Positions 18,401 to 30,800 of a DNA stretch of 64,000 nt are shown here, piece by piece. How positions within the stretch are numbered: position 1 is the first letter of the stretch; every line of letters begins with the position of its first letter. The notes below the pieces were generated by a model. It worked only from the letters and a program-made list of their open reading frames with translations, was not told the DNA's origin and searched no databases. Source of the DNA: Scatophagus argus (lineage: Eukaryota > Chordata > Actinopteri > Scatophagidae); contig NC_058502.1 of NCBI RefSeq assembly GCF_020382885.2, positions 12,985,950 to 13,049,949 of the forward strand, read 5' to 3'. The position numbers were made by a program, and so were the translations under genes.

Positions 18401-21400
18401 CAATATGCTATGTCCTCTTATGGATGCTTTGATGCTGTTTTGATGGCTTTCTTTACAGTCTTGTTTTTTTCTTTAACATTAACTTATTTAGCCTTAAAAT
18501 TAATTCTCAACACATCTGCACAATGTTAATTAATTTGGCTTGCCGCTGATAAGTAAAGGAATAGTAAAGCATAACAGTTTGAGCATCTAGAACATATAAA
18601 TAAAATGTATAATTTTATCATCATTGTTATTATTGTTTATTTAAACTACAGTGTATAATTATTACTGGATTTGAATGTGTGGGTTTTTGCTCTCAAAAAC
18701 AGATCACGGGGGTCAAAATATGATAATGTTAAAGTAAATACATACATAAAATAGTCCAAAATAAAGTTGTATTAGAAATCAACACGTTAGTCAACACAAT
18801 TGCAGTAGATCTTTGAATGTTAGTTGACTCTGCAGAGCCTATCATGGTTAAATATTGTTAAAAAGAACATCCTGAAGATGAATGTTGTTGTTAGCAGAGA
18901 ACTCAGGTGTGAGTACAAACAGGTTATACTGTATTCCTCGGCTGCAGCACTGCACTATACACCAAATTGCAGGTAAGGATAAATAATTTTCTCTGCCAAG
19001 CCTGTGAAATCTAAGTACATACGTTATCATTGTGTGACCTGCCAGGAGTAGGTTTGTAACAAAGCTCCCCCCCAGACCTCCTGAGAAAAAAAAAAAAAAA
19101 AAGAAAAGGTACAAAGACTGAGGAATGTCTTTATCAGGAACAAAAGAAGTGACTCAGGGCTGACAGCACTGGGGGAATTCATTTCTCTCCCAGTTGGTGG
19201 TGTGGACTTCTGGCACACAGTAATGAAAAGCTATGATAAAATCTTTCATTTCCATCTTGTTTATGGGTGTGCAAATGGTAGGCTAAATATCCCTGGCTGC
19301 TATTATTTTCTGCAACCACGGGGCAGCTGTGATGAATCATTCTAAATATGATCCACAGAGGAATTTCACCCCCCCTCCGTGCTTTCCTACTCCGCCATCC
19401 AAAGTCAAAGCTAACTTTTGAAACATTTGCTACTTTAGACAGGGTCAATGTTGAGCTTTTCTTCGGCACAACGTTTTCGATGAATAGCACCACGGATAAT
19501 CGACTGGTAAATGTTTTACAGTGTTTTGCGTCCTGACAGATTTAGCAGTGAAGAATGGTGCAGTAAATATGTGTGAAAACATGTAAAGACAATTAATTAG
19601 TTTTTTTAAGTAGTTTTATTTATTTTCCACCCACAATATATTTATAGTGCTGACAAAGTTTCTAAGGTTGGGTCTGCAGCTGCAGCACCATTCACCACGT
19701 GTTCTGCACCAAGCAAATGAAAGGATCATTTTCCACTGGCCTTTACGTGCAACATTGTCAGAGAGTTCAACAGCCAAGCGACAGATGAGTTAGGAGCCCC
19801 CCAGGGCCCTTCTATGCACCTAGCTCTCAGTTGCTTTGTCTAACAGACACTGAATAGGTGAGCCTTTGTGCTGACCCCCTCACATCTGTTGACCCACCCA
19901 GCCCCCAATGAGCTTCCTCCTCTGCAGTGACAATGTGCTCCAGAGAACTGATACAGCCATATCTGTGTTACCTCTGTTTTATGTCTGGATTTGTGTCAGT
20001 TTTACACTCGCTACGGGCAAAGCGGTGTAAAACACCCGACGAGAGCTCTTCCAAAGGGGTTTATATTTTTGAAATCTGTGTAGAAAGAGAGCACATTACT
20101 GTCATGGTCCATAAAGTTTTTTTTTTCTTCACTAGAACACACATGCACCATACAAAAGGGCCCACTGGAAATATCTTATGCTCATTAAAATTCTGTTTTG
20201 GGTTTTTTTTTTTCCCTCAGGTAGTTTGTGAATCATCTTGCTTTGTGGGGAGGCTCAGATCATGTTTCTTAATGCCCCTCTTCGTTGTTGACTGATGGTT
20301 CCTGGTTTTCTCTGTGTCCCATTGTAGCCTACACATTTGTTTTGTGTGTTCTCAATACTCTCTAAACAGAGGATACATTCATAATGTAAACTGACACACT
20401 GTCATTAAAGCTCAAGGTCCATTCAGGCATACAGTGTGTTCCATAAACTTCAGCCCAATAGCTCAATACTCAAAATGATGATGCTTGTTTAGGGGTGTAG
20501 AATAGGAGTAGTATTTCTGAGATTCATATTAAGTGGACACACTTTCTGTAGTTATTTTCTTGTAAATGGCAAAATGAGAATTTGATTTCAAATGACATTA
20601 AATGAGCAAAATAACTTATTTGCTCTTTGTAAAAACATTAATAAAAAAAAATTCTCTCTTCAAATGTACTGTACCATATGCTTTGAAAATTTTCTAAAAA
20701 AGATGGATATGGAACAGATTAGCATATGATTGTCCCCAGCAGAAAAAAAACTGATTTACAGCATCAGAAAAGACATGTGATCTCTACGATGTTGGCAGTT
20801 ACTTAAGGAAGCTGAAAGATATACTGGAACAAGAAATACCACCCCAACTTTGCTTCCACATCTGGCTGCTCCTCTTCATGTCATCATGAGTAGCAGCACT
20901 GATTTATGCAAAGGCTGGGCATTTATCCATAATCGGTTTGCGGTTCTCCACACGACTGTTCATATTAATCATAAGTAGAAGGATATGCATGGAAAGGAGA
21001 AGGTCCCCCCCCCCCCAAAAAAAAAATCCTTGCCAGGCCACTGTCAAAATGTCAACTGTCAAGTGAACAATTCAATATGAGACAATGTGCAGATGAAAAA
21101 GATGGTGCAGTCTCATGCTTGTACAGAGGGCAAGCTGAGCTGTGGCCTTCTAACCACACACGTGTTTGTAAGCTCCCTGCAGACCTCTGCAAGAGCCACT
21201 GCTAAAACTTTTCACATCCCCCACACAAAGGTTAGGATGTTTTTAGTTCACATAAAAGAGGTGGGACTCACACCTCAGAGATAACTGAGCTCATATCTCT
21301 CTCTTTTTCTTTTTCAGAGTGACCTAAAAATGGTTCAGCATTTCTTTCTTCTTTTAAAAATCCCACATTACTTTCCCAAATTTGCAGAGATGTGAGGTAT

Positions 21401-24400
21401 CTCCTTCACCTCTTTTTCAAAGATGTCTGTTTGATGTCTGCCAGGTTTTGAGAACTTTCAAGGTCCTTCCTTGTCATTTTTTCTTACAGGTGGCTACACC
21501 CAACTTTTGGGAGCAATTTTTGAGCTGTACCCCCTTCATTTTAAAAACTTCCAGAAAAGCCAAATGTGATTTTCACTCAAGGCAGCACAGCTCATGTAAA
21601 TTTTTTTTAAAAAATATGATAGACTGGCAGATATTGTGTTCTCTCTCTGTCTTGATTATGAAACTAATTTATAATCAGCATTTCTGGGTATGTTCATTTT
21701 ACAATCACCCTTCACATGACAGAACTGCATAGGTGCACGGCTATGAAAGCAAGCATCATAACATAAATAAATCATTAAGCTCAGTAATATTATTAGTTTT
21801 GAGATTACTCTTCCTACACATATACATTATGAGTGCTTACCTGAAGTGCAGTCAGGATGTTGGGCAGTGCTTGCCCATAAGTGTCATGACAGTGAACTGC
21901 TAGAGCGCTGGTGGGCACCTCCTTCATCACACTCTGCAGCATCTTAAACATGGACCCCGGAGTACCAACACCGATGGTATCCCCCAAGGAAATCTCATAA
22001 CAGCCCATTTCATATAACCTCTTTGCCACCTAAATGAAGTAAAAATATAGTTGAATGTTCTTAAGGAAGGAAAAGAGGGAAATCTACAATGAAAGAACTG
22101 GTAATGTTTATCTACAGTAAGCTGCATTCATCATTCAAAGTTTGGCATTGATATGGTACATAATGTACCCTTACATTTAAACTTCTGAGCTTAAACATGT
22201 TTATCCAAAGCTTTTGCATCCATGTACATCATTGCCCAGACAATTACACATGCTGCTGGGAGAAAAAATGCATTTCAATATGACTTTTATGAGATTAGGA
22301 GGAAGAGGTGTGATTAAAAACTGACTGTAATGGTTGCTTAACAGATGTAATCCTCAAGTATAAACTGAACGTCTACAAAACCTAAATTTTAAAAGATATT
22401 TTTAGTATGTCACACACACGAGATGTGATAACATTTCAAAATGACTTACTATTAATCAACATACAAGGTTCAGCTCACCTCAGCAACTTTGGAAGGATCA
22501 ATGTGTCCCTCGTGCGGGCATCCAAGGGCGCAAGAAATGTATCTGAAGGAGGCAAGCACTTTAAGTTGAATGTGTTTAGGTCACATTTAGTAGCATTTGA
22601 TGTTTTTGACTAACTGCAGAAAACCGCTGTGGATGTAGCAGCAGTTCACTGTTACAGGAAAACTTTAGCATGGTGATCTTTCCTGATAATAGGATTATAC
22701 AACATACATTCACTGAAACAGCAGAATATTTGAGCTTTATGTTTAAGAACTCATGTCTAAGAACTTTTTTTGTCCTTGGTGTTATTTTGACTGTTTGTCA
22801 GTGAGATGTCTCAGAGATATTTGTTGATTCGCAGTATTGAGCACTTGGAAAATGTTTGCTCTAATCCACTGCAGTGGCTTGCTTTTGCAGGTATGACAAA
22901 ATGAATGACTATAATCAGTAACTTTTGGTTTGCTTTAATGTCCATCTGGTTTTCTAATGCGTAGATATAATCTTGTGGACATCTGGAAAAGTGCTATAAA
23001 GGTATCATTATGAATTGTGCACTTTCTACATATAGAAACGGTAGTATTTTAACTGTTTTGTCTTCATTTGGGGTATGTGGGAGTGATAATAATAATCAAA
23101 ATACTAACCCACGCACTGGAATCTGCCGCTGTTTGGCAGCATTAATGACTTCTTCAAACCTCAGCATGCTTTCATCAATAGAACAGTTAATATTTTTTTT
23201 ACTGAAGGTTTCAGATGCTGATCCAAACACCGCCACTTCGGTAGCACCAGCTGCAACCTTTAAAGAGAAAAGAAAAATGAACTTGTAAAACAGTTTTGAA
23301 CTCTGTGTTGGAGGCACATGTAGGTAAGTGCAGGAACAGGAAAAGGGATTATAATGTAATATACAGCAAGGGTAAATAGTTATGGGTTAGAGCAGAAATT
23401 ATGGTGCTGAACTGAAAATGAGTGCTTACAGCATCCTGGAAGCCTTGCATGTTAGGTGTCAAAACAGGGTACTGAACATGGGGTGCTCTCTCGATTCCTC
23501 TGAGTACATCAGAATGGTCTGCCATCTACATAAAGAGGGAAAAACATATGCTGTAGGAAAATAAACTGCTAACATCATCCTGAACAAATGTTTTCACATG
23601 CAGAGATTCCATAAAGGAGGTAATTACTCTTTCATTTCACATTTCTCAGTATAAAGAACACAAGAGACATGTTCGTGTTTTCTCTTTTTTCTGTAAATAG
23701 TAAATACTGTGAAAATGTATGACAGGAAATGAGAAGCCGACTAAATGCAGAATATATTAAAATATTCTTTCCAAAAGTGTCTGCGGGTCCAACAGGGATG
23801 GTAGAAAAGCAGATTGTACTTAGTGCTTATGCAGACAAGAGAGGCCAATAAATTACTCACGACTCTTTTGTTGTACAAAAAGAGGAGTTATTACCTGGGG
23901 TACCCACTTTGAAGACACAAAGCTGGTGGCCTCGATTACAGGCAGACCTGATCCTGAGAGCATGTCTATCAGCTGGATTTTCACCCCTGTTGGAACAATT
24001 TCCTGGGGAACAATGAAACCAAAACAGCTTTTTCTGGATTTGATTCCACTCAATATGGGAGGTACAACGTGCATATATCTGCCGGGTTTTATTTTTGCTA
24101 AATGCAGCCTGCCAATCACATATTCAATCACTGTATATACATGATGAATCTTGCACTAACTGAATAGTTTGAGCTCTCTGAGAATACGCAATATTTCTCA
24201 TAAGAACAGGCTGTGGTGAATGAAATGATCCCTGCATCCAGTGCAATCTGTAAAACTACAGGCGTGCAATAAGGAAATGATAAAGCTGTGACAGCTAAGC
24301 AGAATAAACTAAGCCGGAGGCCGTGTCATCTTTCCAATTCAATATCAAAGAAAATGTGAAACATATGGTCCTGACAATTATGGCACACAACCCATATGTT

Positions 24401-26181
24401 AGAAACTGTTTAATGTGAGAAAAACACAGAAGAAATGGGAGTTTCCCAGCTTAGTCATATGTAGTAATATAAAACAAAGGCGTAAAATGAGATTCGTGAC
24501 TGAACAGAAGGTGTCTACCTTTTCATTCTGAAGTCCATCTCTGGGTCCAACTTCGACTATTTTAACAAACTTTGGATATTCATGTCCTGCAACAGTCTAC
24601 AGAAAATATCAAAGAGAAACAGAAAATAGAATAAAGAGAGGAATTACTCATGGGGACACTGAAAACAAGCAGTAAGTCATCCTTTTGGTGTGGGATGTTA
24701 TTTCTAACATGAACAAGCCAGATGAAACCTGAAAACCAAAACATAAGCCTGTCATGGCATTAGGATGCAAACTCAGGAGATAGGTCATAAAAGACTGGGG
24801 GGAAAGGTAAGGGTAAGTCCACCCTAACCACAAGGGAGGATCAGGGCATTTTTTTGGTCTGAAACTCATAATTATGGAGAAAAAAAGAGCCCCTGTCAAG
24901 TTTAACTGTAAAACCTCAATAGGGATTAAAGATTGCAGAAATTATATATTTATTTATATATATAGATCTATCTTACATTTTAAGCTGAGTGACAGTGACA
25001 TTTGAAAAACACCAAAAACAGCAGTTTCCTCCATATCCAGAAGACATGGAGCAACACTAGCGCTGGAGTTGATTTTCTGTGGCAAATGTCTGACGAATAT
25101 TCATGGTCGCTTGCCTCTATTTTAATCTCCACCAACTCAACCAATTGGGATAAATATTTGTGTGTAGATGTTAAACTGTCACTGACATTTGTCTTCAGTC
25201 AGCAGTAAACCAAGCTCGCTTACAACAATAGTTAGTGGTGTAATATAACTGATATCTGCACAACAAGCTAGCTACTGTGTTTAAGTGCTGTGTTGAGGTA
25301 CTTGTACTTCACTTGTGTATAATTCCATTTTATGCTACTTCATACTTCTGCGTCACTACATTCCAGTCATGTAGCTAATCCCAACAAATACATCAGTGAA
25401 CTGCAGATTATTGTACTAAATCAGTGCTTCTGGAACAATGCATGACTCTTACTTGTAATGTGGCATTTTTACACTGCAATACGTGCTACTTTTTAAGGGT
25501 AACATGAACATGAGAAGAGTTCAGTTCCTAATGATGAGCTGTAAGATACATGTACTACTGTACATACTTCCTGAATGATGCAATTAAAGATGCATGTACA
25601 GTAGTGCATGTACTGTACATGCTGTACATGCTACTTGAATGATGCTATTCAATGTCAGATCTTAAAATCTCAAGCTTAATATGTGATCAGTGTATTGGTA
25701 GTATTCATAAAGAATCACTCAAGAGTATACAATCACTATAGAATCATAGCCTATTTGTCCATATGCAGTGAACAAATATTTCTCTTGTTAAATTATTATT
25801 AATATAATAACACATAACACATAAGAAACAGAAGCACCTAGCATCTTTTTTTCACAGAGAGATGAAAACAGTTCATCATTCATACTGAGAGAAAATCCTA
25901 TGCATTCTTAAAAAGACGCTAATACATCAAAGTAGAGCAGAATTTCACCTGAGGAGAATCATTATATAAGAAGCATGCAGCATCAGTGTTGTCTACAGTG
26001 GCTGGCTGCTGCGCAGCCTTACTGTCATGAAAGTCATGTGGCAGAGCATGTGCAGCAGATTGGAAACAAGAAAAACAACGCCCACCTTTTCCTCCAGCAG
26101 CCAGCGTCTCAGCCATGGGTAGTCCTGGACGAGTTGCTCATAGCTCAGGCAGTGCTTCACCGTAGTGGGTACGTTACCCAT
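15309..26181 (-). CDS. hmgcll1: HMG-CoA lyase-like protein 1, complete
   Basis: Extramitochondrial lyase that splits 3-hydroxy-3-methylglutaryl-CoA into acetyl-CoA and acetoacetate, supporting cytosolic ketogenesis. Nine minus-strand exons in transcript order: 26181-26086, 24596-24519, 24002-23895, 23525-23430, 23257-23109, 22542-22479, 22029-21841, 15940-15815, 15413-15309. They total 1011 bp, or 336 codons plus stop. The N-terminus MGNVPTTV is an N-myristoylation site in place of the mitochondrial presequence of HMGCL. The DRE-TIM barrel follows: [13 protein letters not shown] (catalytic Arg, metal-binding Asp), [19 protein letters not shown] metal histidines in [11 protein letters not shown], and [13 protein letters not shown] with the active-site Cys loop. 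No key residue is missing and all phases join. Linkage and the myristoylation start identify HMGCLL1 rather than HMGCL. Confidence 0.96.
15815..15940 (-). CDS. hmgcll1: hmgcll1 exon 8: catalytic cysteine loop
   Basis: Encodes [19 protein letters not shown] and [20 protein letters not shown]. This includes the HMG-CoA lyase signature with its catalytic Cys and the Asn metal ligand. Acceptor TTGCAG, donor GTAAGC, phase 0. Confidence 0.96.
15941..21840 (-). other. hmgcll1: hmgcll1 intron 7 (5.9 kb)
   Basis: The largest hmgcll1 intron. It holds a short GT run near 18226-18244, A-rich and C/A-rich homopolymer runs near 19085 and 21006, and many short unsupported reading frames. I see no exon, RNA gene or intact element. 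Confidence 0.65.
21841..22029 (-). CDS. hmgcll1: hmgcll1 exon 7: metal-binding histidines
   Basis: Encodes [39 protein letters not shown] and [20 protein letters not shown]. The HxH pair binds the divalent metal. Acceptor TTTAG, donor GTAAGC, phase 0, 63 codons. Confidence 0.97.
22479..22542 (-). CDS. hmgcll1: hmgcll1 exon 6
   Basis: A 64-bp exon encoding [20 protein letters not shown] and E. It enters in phase 2, completing the Gly of VRG, and leaves in phase 0. Acceptor CTTCAG, donor GTGAGC. Confidence 0.95.
23109..23257 (-). CDS. hmgcll1: hmgcll1 exon 5
   Basis: Encodes [38 protein letters not shown] and [12 protein letters not shown]. The acceptor AAAG sits after a T-rich tract, and the donor GG|GTTAGT leaves in phase 2. 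Confidence 0.96.
23430..23525 (-). CDS. hmgcll1: hmgcll1 exon 4
   Basis: Encodes [20 protein letters not shown] and [12 protein letters not shown] in phase 0, between TATGTAG and GTAAGC. Thirty-two codons matching the same human exon. Confidence 0.96.
23895..24002 (-). CDS. hmgcll1: hmgcll1 exon 3
   Basis: Encodes [20 protein letters not shown] and [16 protein letters not shown] in phase 0. The FVSS(K/R)WVPQ strand is highly conserved in HMG-CoA lyases. Confidence 0.97.
24519..24596 (-). CDS. hmgcll1: hmgcll1 exon 2
   Basis: Encodes [20 protein letters not shown] and GLQNEK. It supplies the catalytic Arg and metal-binding Asp of the first barrel strand. Acceptor CTGTAG, donor GTAGAC, phase 0. 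Confidence 0.96.
24597..26085 (-). other. hmgcll1: hmgcll1 intron 1
   Basis: A 1.5-kb intron holding a decayed dispersed repeat (25290-25510) and a local near-duplicate with GTACTGTACAT palindromes around 25548-25630. No exon is visible. Confidence 0.65.
25290..25510 (+). repeat. Decayed dispersed teleost repeat
   Basis: AGGTACTTGTACTTCACTTG, then CATTTTATGCTACTTCATAC, and later CTTACTTGTAATGTGGCATT and TTTACACTG. I recognise this order of phrases from a very abundant fish interspersed repeat. The middle is shortened. Confidence 0.5.
26086..26181 (-). CDS. hmgcll1: hmgcll1 exon 1: myristoylated N-terminus
   Basis: ATG complement ends at 26181. Encodes [20 protein letters not shown] and [12 protein letters not shown], donor G|GTGGGC, phase 0. 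Gly2 with Thr6 fits the myristoyl-transferase consensus, as in human HMGCLL1 (MGNVPSAV). Confidence 0.95.
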
Positions 26182-26357
26182 CCGAATGGCTGCTGCACCA
26201 CGGTGTCTTCTGAGACTAAGCTACACACTGCTACACGTAATACAGGAAACTGAAGAGTCACATCATTGTGCTAATGCAGGCCTGGATGATGGAGGGCCCT
26301 GCTGAATGAGGAGGTGGCATAAGAGGATGGATGCAGACGGTGGAGGATGATTCAGCA

Positions 26358-26371
26358 GTTGCCATGGCAGC
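26358..26371 (-). promoter_or_regulatory. RFX X-box-like palindrome upstream of hmgcll1
   Basis: The minus strand reads GCTGCCATGGCAAC, which fits the RFX X-box consensus (two half sites, GYNRCC and RGYAAC, with a two-base spacer). It lies about 180 bp upstream of the hmgcll1 ATG. Use by RFX factors is inferred from position and sequence only. Confidence 0.4.
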
Positions 26372-27744
26372 CACATCCCTACCAGGGAGGGGATCAAAAC
26401 AGAGAGGGATAAGGGGATGGAGTCTGAGAGAGGAAATGGTGTGAAGCAAAGTGGTAAATGGAGTGATATGGGAGATTAGTACTGCAGTTTAGTCTGGGGA
26501 TTCTTGTGGAAGCATTGTGATGACAGATGTACATCCAAAAAAGGGAATTAAGGACAGAGAAATTGAGGAAAGAAGTGTTTTGTACAACTGTAAATCAGTT
26601 CTAAAACAGGTTAAACACCACATGCTTTCTTCACTGTGGAAGCATTTTAACCAGTATTCCCTAAAAAGCCTGACAGCTGATGTTTCATATATTGATTCAA
26701 CAACAAGATTAGATACGCATTCATCTCCCTCCTCTGTTGAGAATCGCAGGCTTTAGGGAAACAGTCTGCTCTGACTGATCTTCTGTGACCTAAACAGTTG
26801 AGGGGTTTCCATTGCCAGACTTGACACTGCTGCCAATGTCAACTGCATGGTGTAATAAAATCCCTTGTTAAGTCAGGGCAACATTTACCAGAGAAAGAGC
26901 CATTCTTCTGAACCCAGATGTTAACAATAGAGGGGCTTAATGAAGTCCTAGCATTCAACCATCTCACCACACTAAACTGCTGTGTGATGAGAGACCTCTA
27001 CCTCTTTCTCAGGGGAGGAGGGCGACTCGTATCAGCCCTGAAAAAGCCTTTCTTTTTAGCAGACTTCAAGGTTGATGTCTATCAGTTGCCACCCCCTAAA
27101 ATCTGAAATGCCTTTTGCATGGTCCTTTTAGGCACAGAAAAACTGTGTAGTAGACTGCAGCAGCATTAGGGGCTGAATTCTGAAGTATAGAAATTTCAAA
27201 TCTAATTGTCAACTTGTAACAAAGTTCATTCACGTTTTTACATTAGACCACATCAGTGCTGGTCATTATTTCTGTCAAAAATGAATAAAGGTACTTTTCT
27301 GTTGTAGTATTATTTCCCTGAAATGACGTATTCATACATTTGAAAAATTTCATGGTGTTAGTGGTTTGTTGGACTTTAAATTCTTTTCAGATGTCTGTAA
27401 ATCTGTGCTTTAAAGGCATCAGAGCCTGGAAATAATGAAAACAGCATTTTGCAAAGGCACTAAATTAGTGCACATCATTTTTATAATTCTGCTACCATAT
27501 ACTATATGTAAAACTTTTTAGATTACTATTTTATGGAACTAACTATAATGAAACAATTCATTATAATACCACAAGGAAGACTTTTCTGACTGTAACATAT
27601 GTAATTCATCATTTGTACTTGTCTGTTGCCAGAAAAATGACGACTTTTCAAGGAAACTTGATTTCTCAGTGCCTCTTTTTCAATCAGTGATAACTGCGTA
27701 AGTCGATTAACCCTAACTAACCTTTCAACATTTCTTCTTTCAAG

Positions 27745-27844
27745 GAAACTCGGCAGCTACGCTTTATCCTGACAAATACCAGCTGCAGAAGGTCACTTTT
27801 AAGAATTGGCCTTCAGGGGCCTTCTGGGAATCAATGCAATGCAG
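27745..27844 (+). other. Isolated exon-like block
   Basis: 100 bp preceded by a strong polypyrimidine tract and CAAG, and followed by a consensus donor GCAG|GTGAGT. Two of the three frames are open throughout. I see no partner exon, start codon or similarity to a known protein. It may be an exon of a noncoding RNA, a 5' UTR exon, or a conserved noncoding element that resembles an exon by chance. Confidence 0.25.
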
Positions 27845-30800
27845 GTGAGTGGAAACTCTAAAGTTTAAGATGGTATTTAAGAGGAAGAGTTGACATTTTA
27901 CAAAATATGTTTAATATAAACTGTTTATAAAACAAAACAACAAACATCTGAGAGAAAAGGAAAATGAGATGTTAGACACTCAGTGATGTGGTAATAACCT
28001 TTTCTGTTAAACAAAAATTTATATGACATAAGAATAACACAAAGGAAATTAGTCTTAAAGTAATTGTCTCTTATTTACAAAATCCTCTATAAGTCAACAT
28101 AGGCAATTTTGATATTGTAACATTCATTTTATTCGAGACAGGATAGATTTTGGCATTTAGCATAAAACCATAAACTGGGCTTTTGTATCTCAACAGCACT
28201 GACAAATTAACTTAATTCCACACTTCAGAAATCAAAGCCCTCCTGTCCATTTTGTTCAGCGCAGATAAAGTACAATAATGACATACAATAAAATCAGTCT
28301 AAGTATCAGACTAGTACCAAATAGAAGAACTGCACCAACTAAAATATTTTCCCATTAGGTCAAATGTTGTAAAGAGACAATACTTTTTACGTAGATTAGG
28401 CAAACAGATATGCTTTGACAGGAAAAAGGATGTCTCTGCACTAGTTTGTAAGCTTTCTCCGGAGAAGAGTATATTTTACACATGAGGATTTTGGAGACCA
28501 AGCAGATGATGAATGCCTCAAAATATTAAATAAAAATTAAATGGTGCAAATGTCACAACATGTTTCTGAACTGGGAAAAGGAGCCATACAAAAGAAGGCG
28601 GCTATTTTCTTTTTTGTACTAAGAAAGAAACAGATGTGTAACACAGTACTTTATAGAGTACAGGTTTCGGCATGGCATGAAAGGGGTTTTAAGCTCTCAG
28701 ATATATACTGAAAACAAAGTAGAAGAAAGAAAACAGGAACCAGATTAAATCAATTTTCATCCTCCATCCGTCTTCAATTTCTACATCGTGGATTTAACTG
28801 AACTGTAACAACAAGAGAGTCCTGGTGTTGAGTGAATTGCACACTTACGGCATCACCCCGAAAGTAATAATCATGACATCTTTCGTGCCCAGAGAGGATG
28901 GAAAGGTTTCTATATGCAGTCTGTTATAATAAATAATTCCACCCAGCCCTAAATCAACGGAGCACTTGGTGTTGTGTAGGAGCAAAGAATAAATAAATAT
29001 AATGAAAAAATATTTTGCTCTTGTGAATGGAAATGCGTCACCCACCACCCCGCTTCATTTCCAATACATTCAGCTATGTACCAAGAGAGTAAATACCCAC
29101 AAACACTTCTTAAACTGAAATGTAAAGCCCTTATAAAAATAGCAGCCTACCTTGCAGTTTCTTCAGGAAGGCTGGCTGCTCTGAGCCAACTTTCCACAGC
29201 TTCCCTTAGAGACAGCATGTGTGTTAAAGATTATCCTCACAGCAATCACACCACAGAGCACCCTGCGGCTTTTAGTCACAAAAGCCACTGACCTGTGTGT
29301 TTGTGTCCATGCGCTGATTTATAAAATGCAATATGTCAGGCTTTGCACATGCAAGAGACTCCCGCCTGTTCAGAATAGCAACCATTCGTCCATGTTTAGC
29401 AAGGAGTGTGATCAAAAGCACTTAAATTCTGAACAGTTCATAACCAGTTAACTGCAACCATGTTTACAATCATTTTACTGATAACATCCTACAATCATGA
29501 CTTTTTTTCCCCACAATGGAACTCGTTAACACCACTCCATCACAGATTACATTCAGGCAACTGTTTCTAAGCAGCCAGATATTTATTGTACAGATTTTTC
29601 TATTGTACCGCAGGGAACTTCATGGCTGGATTGCGGCTCAGACTGGCTCATAAAGTATAGAGATTTCCTTCACTATATCCATATCATTGGTGGGAGAGAA
29701 ATTTAATTACGCAGCAAAATTAGTGTCAGAATAGACACGAGCTGGGTTAAGTAGAGGCTGCTGACATCTCTATTCTCTGTCTAAATTGTTACAGTGCCAC
29801 GTTTTGCTCATTGTTTTTATGGCGGTGCAACAGAACAGAAAGTCAGCTTGATAAAGTCAAATGCACTTTGGTGTAAGCCTGAGGATTTCTGAGATTTCTT
29901 GATACTGGTTTCAGTACAATATTACATCACATTATTTTTGATACTTTTTCTGAGACAAAAAATATTTTTCTACAAACCATGTTTTACATTTGGAGAAGCC
30001 AAAGGACTCTAATGCTCAGTGCTGTCTGAAAACAAGCTGTAATACAATATAACAAGTGTCAAATCAGCAAAATTGTAACTCAAATTAGCAGGTGTACAAG
30101 AAATCATCAAGATTTTGAATCTGCATCTCACTTGCATCTACTTTTGTAACACATCCACCCAAGTACGTCCCTACAAAACTAAATAGTGTGAGGTTGCATT
30201 ATTTAGATAGTTGTACATGCACATCCAAGAGCTACTGAATCAAGAGGTTTATTGAAATGATAGAAAAATGTGCGCAATTGTCTTTCTTTATTCAGCTGCA
30301 GAGAGGTTACTAAGACAGTGGTAGCTGCAGTTCTGCTGAGTCTAACCTCCAATCTACAGAATAAATACAACTAGATACCTTTAATTTTCTTGGCTACAGC
30401 AGTGATGATGATTAACTCCAAGTCTGTGCCCTAAATTGAAAGGTTTGGAAAAAAATCATCTTTTCAGACTGTTTTCACTTTGCCACAACATCAAACCAGA
30501 ATGTTTTTTTTTGTTAAGTTTACCTTCATAGAGCAATCTGTGCTTTTTCTGTCCTGCTTTTGTTCTTTCTTTCTTTCCTTAGTTGATGAATGTGCCCAGA
30601 TATGTCTGCATTCTCTTAATGTACCTTGTTTGGCAGCACATTAAAACACTGCTTTAAAAGCTCTGTGTAAATCAGCGTGATTAATACAGGCCTGAGACAT
30701 CGTTGGCCTGAAAAACGGGTTAATATCCTGCGCATCTGCTTGAGTTTGTATTTTTTTTTTTTTTTTTTGTGTGTTCTTTGAGATAAATTACACAATAAAT

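Noticed and set aside
15941-21840. A nested gene in the large hmgcll1 intron
   Set aside because: Several reading frames reach 100 codons or slightly more, but none has recognisable domains or splice partners.
25548-25630. A foldback transposon built on GTACTGTACAT palindromes
   Set aside because: It reads better as a short tandem near-duplication (…TGAATGATGC… twice); no terminal inverted repeat or target duplication was found.
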